A stretch of DNA of 64,000 nucleotides from Coenobita brevimanus (lineage: Eukaryota; Arthropoda; Malacostraca; Decapoda; Coenobitidae). The notes under the pieces are model-generated. The model made no database searches. It had not been told where the DNA came from and saw only the letters and a list, made by a program, of their open reading frames with translations. Location of the stretch: NCBI GenBank assembly GCA_032717465.1, contig CM064655.1, positions 14,484,652 through 14,548,651 of the forward strand, read 5' to 3'. Below, in pieces: positions 41,071 through 48,964 of this stretch; the first letter of the stretch is position 1, and the number at the start of each line of letters is the position of its first letter. The translations under genes and the position numbers were made by a program.

Positions 41071-43267
41071 TATCTATCTATCTATCTATAGCCCGACGCC
41101 ATAATCCCGCAAAGGGTGGCCGCAGACAAAACGCCTCCAAGTCGCTCTGTCACCCACCATTTGACTACCCTCCCCCCAACTCACCCCCCCCTCCCTCATA
41201 TACCTCTCAACTCCATCCCTCCACCTCATCCTCGGTCTACCCCTCCCTCTCCCTCCCTCCACCTCACCTACATACACCCTCTTAGTCAGTCTTTCATTCT
41301 CCATTCTCTTCACATGTCCAAACCACCTCAGTGTATTTCTCCTAATCTTCTCAACCACATCCACATCCACCCAACAGCGTTCCTTCACTTCTTCATTCGT
41401 CAACCTGTCCCTCCACGTCACTCCACATGCTCCTCTCAAGTAACTCATTTCCATTGCTCTCACTCTTGACTTGTTCCCCTCTTGCAAGGTCCATGCCTCG
41501 CTTCCATACGTCAGGGTAGGGATCACAATACTATCATGCAGTGACTTCTTAACTTCCATACTCACCTCCCTATTTCTCATCACTGCTTTCAGTGTACCAA
41601 CAACCTTCCTTCCCTGCTGTACCCTTTCACGCACTTCATCCCCCAAAGTTCCATCCTTACTCATCACACTACCCAAGTACTTGAATGCACTCACATTCTC
41701 CATATCCTCACCATCCAACCTCACTGCACACTCTGTGACTTCATTCCTCTCAAACACCATAACTTTACTTTTGTTTACATTAACTTTCAGATTCCTCCTC
41801 CTACACACTGTCCCAAATTCATTTACCAAACCTTGCAGCTCCCATTCATCTTCACTCAACAGTACTGTATCATCAGCAAACAGCAACACCGGAAGCTTCC
41901 AAATCTCACCCTCAATCATTAGAGCCACCCCCACATCCACTGCCCTACCCTGCACCTCCTTTACAACCCCATCCATGTATATATTAAACAGACATGGAGA
42001 CATCACATAACCCTGTTTCAGTCCCACATTGAGATAAAAGAACTCACTCAGCTCACCATCCACTCGCACCGTAACCCTAGCTCCCTCGTACATACTCTTC
42101 ACAGCACTCAACAATTTCCCCTCCACTCCATATATTCTTAATACCTTCCACATACCTTGCCTATCTATTCTGTCATAAGCTTTCTCCAAGTCCATGAAGG
42201 CAGCATACACTTTCCTTCCCTTCTCTAGATACTTCTCCACTAAACATCTTAGAACAAATATCTGATCTACACACCCTTTTCCCTTCCTAAATCCCCCTTG
42301 TTCTTCTCCAACTAGCTCCTCTGTCATATGCCTAACCCTATCAATGAGTATTCTACCATATATTTTACCAGTCACACTAAGTAGGCAAATACCCCTATGG
42401 TTACCACATACTTCTCTCTCTCCTTTTCCTATGTATAAAGGAACAATTATACCTGATTTCCAGTCCTCTGGAACCCTTCCCTCTACCCAAGCCAATCTAC
42501 ACAGCTTCCATATCCACTCCACAACAATCTCACCCCCATACCTAAGCATTTCACCACACACTCCATCAATTCCTGGGGCCTTTCCCAACTTAGTATTCTT
42601 CATCGCTTCCACTACTTCCGCCCTACTGATCTCTTCCTCCCTCCTCTCATCTCTTCTTCTCCCAGCCATTCCCCAACCACTTATACTCGCACTGCTCTCA
42701 CTCTCCACATTCAACAAATCCTCAAAGTGCTCCTTCCATCTTCTCAGTTTCTCTCTCTTCTCCACCAACAATCTACTATTCCTATCTTTCACTCCCCTAC
42801 TATTTCCCCTTTCACACTGCCTTACTTTCTTTACCTCCTTCCAAAACAATTTCTTACTCTCCCTCCATTTCACACTCAGATTCCTCCCAAACTCCTCATC
42901 CACTTTCTTTTTACTCTCCTTCACCAGTCTCTTAACCTCCCTTCTCCAGCTCACATAAACCTCTCTCTTCTCTCTCTCATCTTCTCCCCTACCTCTACTC
43001 GCTAACCATTCACTATATGTCTTCTTCTTTTGTTCCACCTCATCATTCCACCATGCTGTCCCTCGCACACCCTTGCATCTCCTCCTCACTCCACAAACCG
43101 CCTCACACGCTGCGCCTATCTCTTCCGTGAATATCTTACATACGTCTTCCACCCCTTCCATCTGCTCTAACTCATACCTTCCCAGTCTTTCTTCCACTAT
43201 GCTCTTATACTCTGTCATTTTCTCACTATCTTGCAATTTCTCTACTCTTCTCACAGGAGTTGCTTCC
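41071..43267 (-). mobile_element. GATA-tailed LINE with long intact frame (copy 4)
   Basis: A 5'-truncated insertion of 2.2 kb, the best-preserved member of the family in the window. It lacks the endonuclease but keeps the pre-RT linker, full RT and C-terminus in one frame. The tail (41071-41090, CTAT repeats on the plus strand) follows the stop codon with no spacer. No long target duplication is evident from comparison with copy B of the surrounding duplication. Confidence 0.92.
41086..43254 (-). CDS. Reverse transcriptase ORF of the GATA LINE (722 codons)
   Basis: This would reverse-transcribe LINE RNA at a nicked target. Residues about 1-190 are a charged pre-RT linker with GTAWWNDEVEQKKK. 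RT fingers show LGKAPGIDGVCGEMLRYGG and NHRGICLLSVTGKIY. Motif A is FMDLEKAYDRIDRQGMW, followed by GLKQGYVMSPCLFNIYMDG and the active site LLFADDTVLLSEDEWE. After FKYLGSVMSKDG a conserved C-terminal region holds YGSEAWT, LRWFGHVKRMENERLTKR and GRPRMRWRDGVERY, and ends GHPLRDYGVGL. The Met start is artificial because the element is 5'-truncated. The stop TAG (41086-41088) lies in the first tail repeat. No lesion is visible, but without the endonuclease it is not autonomous. Confidence 0.9.
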   Translation of the reverse strand: MRRVEKLQDSEKMTEYKSIVEERLGRYELEQMEGVEDVCKIFTEEIGAACEAVCGVRRRCKGVRGTAWWNDEVEQKKKTYSEWLASRGRGEDEREKREVYVSWRREVKRLVKESKKKVDEEFGRNLSVKWRESKKLFWKEVKKVRQCERGNSRGVKDRNSRLLVEKREKLRRWKEHFEDLLNVESESSASISGWGMAGRRRDERREEEISRAEVVEAMKNTKLGKAPGIDGVCGEMLRYGGEIVVEWIWKLCRLAWVEGRVPEDWKSGIIVPLYIGKGEREVCGNHRGICLLSVTGKIYGRILIDRVRHMTEELVGEEQGGFRKGKGCVDQIFVLRCLVEKYLEKGRKVYAAFMDLEKAYDRIDRQGMWKVLRIYGVEGKLLSAVKSMYEGARVTVRVDGELSEFFYLNVGLKQGYVMSPCLFNIYMDGVVKEVQGRAVDVGVALMIEGEIWKLPVLLFADDTVLLSEDEWELQGLVNEFGTVCRRRNLKVNVNKSKVMVFERNEVTECAVRLDGEDMENVSAFKYLGSVMSKDGTLGDEVRERVQQGRKVVGTLKAVMRNREVSMEVKKSLHDSIVIPTLTYGSEAWTLQEGNKSRVRAMEMSYLRGACGVTWRDRLTNEEVKERCWVDVDVVEKIRRNTLRWFGHVKRMENERLTKRVYVGEVEGGRGRGRPRMRWRDGVERYMREGGVSWGEGSQMVGDRATWRRFVCGHPLRDYGVGL

Positions 43268-44155
43268 TAAATAATAGTATACATACGTACACGCACATGT
43301 ATACACATACCCTCAATGAGCTGGTCTAAATCGGTTTGCGCCTCCCCCCCCTCTCTCTCTCGCAAATAATACGAAGTATTATGTACCCATATCGCACTAA
43401 AATCATACTAGAGTGACTGAAAGTGTTATTTAGTATTATACTGTGAAGTGGTAATAGAAGTCATTCATGGTTTGATAAAGTTTGTCATGATTTTCCTCAC
43501 ATCATTACTGTTTCGTTAAAGTCTAAGGTAAACATTGGAATATCGTAACAATATCATAGGAGACTGGCTAGGTTTTATTTTTATTATTACTGGTGGATGA
43601 GTGACTCCAGCTTTAGGGGTTAAACTTTTAAACACTGACAATTACCCTAGTACTAAATACACGTAATGGTATACGTACATAAACGCACATGTGTACACAC
43701 ACCCTCGATGAGCTGGTCTAAACCGGTTTGCAGCCCGCCCCTCCTTTCTCTCTTGTATATAATACGAAATAATACGCACCCAAATTGCACTAAAATCATA
43801 CTAGAGTGGCTGAAAGTGTTAATTTATATTATACTGTAAATTACTGTGATAAAATTCAAGTGATTTAGCGATATTTTTTGATAATCAGAGAAGTCATGAT
43901 GCTAAGCACATTAGTTAGCGATCATTTTTGCGACTGCAAACTATGCAGCAGTGCTATGAAATGATTCATGACATTATATCATATGTTTTACAAAAGTATG
44001 TGGTAATAAAAGTTATTCATGAAGTTTTATAAAGTTTGTAATGATTTTCCAATAATCGCTACTGTCTCGTTAAAGTCTAGCATAAACACCGGAATATCGT
44101 AATAAAACCATACAAGACTGGCTAGAAGTGTTTTTATATTTATTTATTATTATTA

Positions 44156-44721
44156 TTGTAATTATTGTGATGAGGTAACGTTGCAGTAACTCTAGTTTGT
44201 AAGGAAAAAAAATCCTGTGGTTTGGTGGAAATTTCCATCTCGTCAGACGATCAAGACACACCTTGTATTCTCTCAAATCATTCTCCAAGCCTGAAGTGTA
44301 TACGGACAAACAGTTTGTTGCAAACAACAGTAGAAAGATTGAAGTTTGTCTGACAAAAATATTAGCTCTTGAGATTAAGGATAAGTTGGATAAAACCCTT
44401 GTTGAAAACACACCATTTTTTTCCTATATCTCCGCACTGAGCACATTTCAGTAGGCTGTCGTCATGGCTGCTGCAACAAAAAGGTTAAGGCATCTGCAGC
44501 AGCCAAAATTAGACTGATCTGCATTATGGAGAGCTCTCCTGGTATTGCTGGCATTGGTGTAACCTCCTCTAGTCTCACCTCCTGTAATGCATGCTCGACA
44601 GATGCTGCAGCAATCACATCTGCTGTGGTGGCTTCACCAGCATTATTAATCTGAGACATTGTGGATATCAAGAGACAGATCGCACTATTTGATCGCGCGC
44701 TGAGACCTAGGTGTATATACA
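44156..44721. other. Unassigned stretch with two small frames
   Basis: A plus frame at 44263-44454 and a minus frame at 44462-44722 (86 codons, AAASVEHALQEVRLEEVTP and ISLILAAADALTFLLQQP) are open. The minus frame is Ala/Glu-rich like Tigger C-terminal regions, but no firm match was made. Confidence 0.3.
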
Positions 44722-44748
44722 TTATATATATATATATATATATATATA
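44722..44748. repeat. (TA)n microsatellite
   Basis: A TA run directly adjoining the left end of a Tigger MITE. Confidence 0.95.
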
Positions 44749-45052
44749 CAGTAAAACCTCACTATAACAGTTTTTAAATTGTTTTCACTACCATAGCAGT
44801 ACTGTACTCTACAGTATTATACATTCACAACAAGAATCAAATGGTATAATATATAATACAATAATACTGTACTGTACACTGATAAACATGCCTTTAATTT
44901 ACCTTACTGTGGTAACACAGGTCAGGCAGTCCGGAATACTTCTGGCTTTATCGGACTTTCTCTGATATACAGTAAAAGAATTTAGTCCAGCACTCCTTGA
45001 TTCCGATTAAAGTGAACTCGGGTCTATTAAAGTCTGTTATATAGAGGTGTTA

Positions 45053-45055
<3 letters not shown>
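44749..45055. mobile_element. Tigger-type MITE (family B), uninterrupted relative
   Basis: Ends CAGTAAAACCTCACTATAAC at 44749 and inverted CAGTAACACCTCTATATAAC at 45055. It lies in TA-rich DNA, so the TA duplication cannot be told from the microsatellite. The interior matches 23507-24276 in reverse orientation, without the composite element found there. Confidence 0.85.
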
Positions 45056-45056
<1 letters not shown>

Positions 45057-45097
<41 letters not shown>

Positions 45098-45130
45098 TAT
45101 ATCTATACTGTATATATATATATATATATA
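45057..45130. repeat. (TA)n tract
   Basis: Interrupted TA repeats linking the Tigger MITE to the tail of the next composite element. Confidence 0.9.
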
Positions 45131-45500
45131 TCTATCTATCTATCTATTTATTGCCAGACGCCATAATCCCGTATGGGATGGCCATTTGACTCTGAGTTAT
45201 TTGTTTTACAGGGAGGGGCACTAACCCTCCACCAACCCACTTGACACGTAGGGAGCACGTATGGTTTGGTTATATGGTTACCACTCAGCGTTGTAAATGG
45301 TTTCTTGGCTTGCAGGAAACCATTTGGCTTGTCACTCAATGTAAAGCCACTTGTAATGGAAAGAAAAGCATTAAGTAGTGACAGGAAAGATGGGAGAAAT
45401 AGGCAGAGAGGAGGGAAGGCACAGAAAAAGAATGAGAAAGGCTAAGGAAGAAGTAGGCAGCACTACATCAAGTGAGTGGATGATGGTCGCCACCACATAC
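45131..45500 (-). mobile_element. RIME-like composite of GATA-LINE ends (copy E, most complete)
   Basis: The minus-strand element starts GTATGTGGTGGCGACCATCA and ends in (GATA)n. It joins about 300 nt of LINE 5' region to the last 45 nt of the LINE. A frame at 45148-45339 is open for 63 codons: KPNGFLQAKKPFTTLSGNHI, then ITKPYVLPTCQVGWWRVSAP, ending SNGHPIRDYGVWQ, the LINE C-terminus. Copies A, B, C and D are relatives. It carries no RT and would depend on the LINE. Confidence 0.85.
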
Positions 45501-45508
45501 CATAGACA

Positions 45509-45531
45509 TATATATATATATATATATATAT
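45509..45531. repeat. (TA)n microsatellite
   Basis: A TA run immediately before the 5' region of the PHD-finger LINE. Confidence 0.95.
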
Positions 45532-46205
45532 AGAAGGAGGCCGTAGCACGGGCCGAACAGGGTAGTACTCCCGAGGGGAATGGGAATGCTGGTGATAGGG
45601 AGAGCTGGAGCACCTGTTTCACTAGCTATCTAACCATCCCCCTTTGCTGACCTTTTCAGTGTGACAGTAACATGGAGAGTAGACCAGCATACTCTCCCAA
45701 ACATTTCCTCTAACTATCTATGCACTACACCACATGCACTTTACATTTCGCACAACGTATCCCACTACGTTACAGGGGTTGGCGCCAGCAAGAGCATGCG
45801 GCCAGAAAACTTTGCCCCTGCTACCTAGTGGCGGACTTCTGGGGGGACGCGTGGCGGGGGTTCCGCCAGCATAGATCATGGGTCCAGGGCAAGATGGGGC
45901 TCGGGCCTGTGCTAGAGGGTACAGGGCATTGCGGTTCCCAGGCTGCCACTTCCGCCCAATAGAGAGGGGCCCGAACCTGGGAGTAGCGACCCAGGAGGCT
46001 CCCCTATCAGTGGGTGTATAATGGCGGGATAGTTGCAGTGCCAAGACGCGCTTGGAGGGTGTCCCTGCAGCTGTCCTGGCAGGGTGCCCCGAGGCCACTA
46101 CCACAGCCGCTGGTGGGCTAGGGGTCCCAGATCCATTGCCTGGACCTGGGACTGTGCAGTGAGTGGGACCTGTGCTGTGTCTGTCCCCCTTTATTAATAC
46201 TGAAG

Positions 46206-46996
46206 ATGACAAAACAAAATAAGTTTCAAAGCAAGCCTGAGGACAGTAAATCACCCAGGGGGATGAGGGTGGGTTCATGGAATGTGGGAAGTTTGAGGGG
46301 AAGAGCAGGGGAAGTCATTGAGGCATTCAGTAGGAGGTGGGTGGACGTGGCGTGTTTGCAGGAAGTCCGGTACAGGGGTGGATCAGCCAGAAAGATTGTT
46401 GGGAAGGACTGTTGCTATAAGTTGTTTTGGCAGGGGGGGACAGACGGATATGGAGGTGTTGGTGTGATGGTTGCGGAGAAATGGGTGGAATATGTTATGA
46501 ATGTTTTGAGAGTAAGTGATAGGATATTGGTAGTGAAAATTCTGTTGGGAAGAAAGATAGTTGTGATTATATCGGCATATCCTCCACAGGCAGGATTGGA
46601 TGAATCAGAGAAAGATAGATTTTGGGATGATTTAATACGTGTAGTGGGTGGTATGCGGGATGATGAGATAGTGATTTTGGGAGGGGACTTAAATGGTCAT
46701 GTAGGTGAAGCAGCACAAGGTTATGAAGGAGTGCATGGGGGATGTGCATATGGTCTAAGGAATGCAGAAGGGGAAAGGATACTCGAGTTTGGGGAGGCAA
46801 CGGACATAATTGTTGTGCAACACATATTTTAAGAAAAGAGACAGTAGGTTAATTATGTATGAGTCTGGGGGAAATAGCAGTCAGATAGATTATTTTCTGG
46901 TTAGGAGGGCCGATAGGAGGTTAGGGGGGGATGTTAAAGTTATAGGAAGTGAGGAGTGTGTGCAGCAGCACAAACTATTGATTTGTGATATGGTGT
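46206..46996 (+). pseudogene. APE endonuclease of the PHD-finger LINE, one frameshift
   Basis: The start ATG at 46206 follows a stop-rich leader. Motifs: MRVGSWNVGSLRG (residue about 20), CLQEVRYRG (catalytic Glu), GGVGVMVAEKW, ISAYPPQAGLDESEKDRFW, ILGGDLNGHVG (GDxN). A frameshift near 46826 ends the frame at 46832. The other phase continues with NTYFKKRDSRLIMYESGG, SQIDYFLVRRA and HKLLICDM up to the TTAA insertion. The enzyme would nick target DNA for priming. Confidence 0.85.
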
Positions 46997-48957
46997 TTAA
47001 CCCCTTAACCGCGGGGCGTCACTTTCGTGACGCTTGGGAGCAAGGGATCATACCGCGGGGCGTCGCTTTTGTGATTCTGTGTTATTTTGAATTCACCCGG
47101 GCTTTCAAGTGGGGGCTTGTATCATCTATCAGTACTGCCAATGTCCAACACTAGTCAGCACTCCTAATCTCATCTGTACTCCCATCCATTGTTGACAATT
47201 TAGCCATTTCTCCCCGTTCTTGACTCCCCTCCCTACCACCCCTCCATTACCCTATCCTCTCGCCTGCCCGGCTGTGCTACGCTAAGTAAATCTTCCCTGG
47301 AATTTTTCACTGATTTCATCCATTGAAATAAGCCCTATGTCCTATTCTTATACCAAATAATATATACAAGAAAGAAATAAGGTAAGTGAGAGTGCCATAC
47401 ACCTGGAATTGGCTAATTATCACCTGACAACACCTCACGTGCACTCGTTCGCTAATTTTCGCGGTTTTTTTCCCCTTGAAATATGCCGTATAATCTATTT
47501 TCGTAATAAATATACATGTAAGGAGGGAAGGGAGAAGCCTAAGTGATATTTACATTCACCTGGAACTACCTAATTTATAATGTATTGTCTAGATTTCCTG
47601 CCAATCATTTCAGTGCTAGACAAAGCTGTTTCAAGAGCTCACATTGGTAGCTCTGAAATTCTCCTAAGTAGGCCTCTAATCTATTTTCGTAATAAATATA
47701 CATGCAAGGAGGGAAGGGAGAAGCCTAAGTGATATTTACATTCACCTGAAACTACCTAATTTACAATGTATTGTCTAGATTTACTGCCAATCATTTCAGT
47801 GCTAGACATAGCTGTTTCAAGACCTAACATTGGTAGCTCTGAATAACCCCTAAGCAGGCCTCCACCCCGGCCCTCCATTATCAGTTTACTCTCATCTTCC
47901 GAAGCGAGGGTACGTATGTTTCTTCTTGCTGACTTCAAGGCCTTTTTTCACCCTCATGCAAAGGGCCCTGTGACCTTTACCCCCTACTAAACCTCGTGTG
48001 GAAAGAGGTAAAGGGCTGACAATTGATAAAAGAGTGACTACGATCTTTCTATTGAGTAAAACAGTGCAAGTGGAATTGTAAATAATGTGTAAACAGCAAG
48101 TGAAAGTAATGAATGTAAATATACGTGAACAATGGAAAATAGTTTTATAAGTTACTTCAAGTGACAGTGCATAACACAGTGTAAATAAAATAGAAATGTA
48201 AATAACGTAAATAAAATAGAGAACGTAAATAGAAATGTAAATGAGTAGTATTATAAGAATACGAGTATATACCCTAGGAGTAATGAAAGTGAAAGTTTCA
48301 CTCTAGCATGTCTGAATGCTATGAGTTATAAGAGCGAAGATGAAAGTGACATTCACTCTCAATGCCAGTATACAGGACGAGAAAGTGAATGCTACGTATT
48401 TTACTGAAAGAAATTGAATCCCTACAGTGACAATAAACTAATACTACTGAAGGAAACTTATGGATAAAGACTGTAGATATATATAAGTGTTATATAGTAA
48501 TAGAAATATAAAGTGTGAGGGGTTTTATGAATAATAAATGACAAAGTACCAGGAGCGAACTAGTGCCAGTGCGACGATCAGACGCGCTCGTAATTTCCAT
48601 TGCTTTCACAGTGTTTTTTTTTTTGAGTATGGATCCCAAACTACTTGAAAATTGTAGAATAGTGTTTATAGTGTTTGTATCTGGCTGTGGTAATCATATT
48701 ACGGGTTGTCGGGAAGTGTAAAGTGGAGACTTCGTTACCCTACTTCAGAGGTTTCCACAAGTCCTACGGTAACTGACGAAGGCTCAACAATCATTCCAGG
48801 AGAAAGCTGAAGGTATGTGCCATAAGCATATGTAATTTTATTATTCTAGGACTAATAACTGATTTTTGGCAAATATTTTTTGAGAGTCTGTCGGAGCCCA
48901 AATAACCACGCGGGACACGCAAGTCATTGGTAAACAAGCCCGCGGTGTAGGGGTTAA
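46997..48957. mobile_element. TTAA-flanked MITE, piggyBac-like (family 2), in LINE
   Basis: A 1953-bp element (47001-48953) flanked by TTAA (46997-47000 and 48954-48957). Ends are CCCCTTAACCGCGGGGCG and inverted CCCCTACACCGCGGGC. It is nearly identical to 15672-17438, except that a 186-bp segment is tandemly duplicated (47492-47677 and 47678-47863). The duplication accounts for the length difference (1767 + 186 = 1953). LINE codons are continuous across the site when one TTAA is counted. Confidence 0.9.
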
Positions 48958-48964
48958 CGAACAA

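Larger units (their letters stand above)
41016..44155. repeat. Tandem duplication; left copy carries a LINE
   Basis: Copy A is 41016-41070 plus 43268-43590. Copy B is 43591-44155. Shared landmarks are TGGTGGATGAGTGACTCCA, GAGCTGGTCTAAAYCGGTTT and TCGTTAAAGTCTA. Copy B has about 165 extra bp (43840-44005). A GATA LINE sits in copy A only, so copy B shows the site without it. Confidence 0.85.

Noticed and set aside
41116..43270. Several plus-strand frames of 65-204 codons
   Set aside because: These are antisense shadows of the 722-codon LINE RT; the C-poor sense strand makes the antisense poor in stops.
45718..46278. 186-codon minus frame, Pro/Ala-rich
   Set aside because: It is antisense to the G/C-rich 5' UTR and first codons of the PHD-finger LINE; no family match and no splice context.
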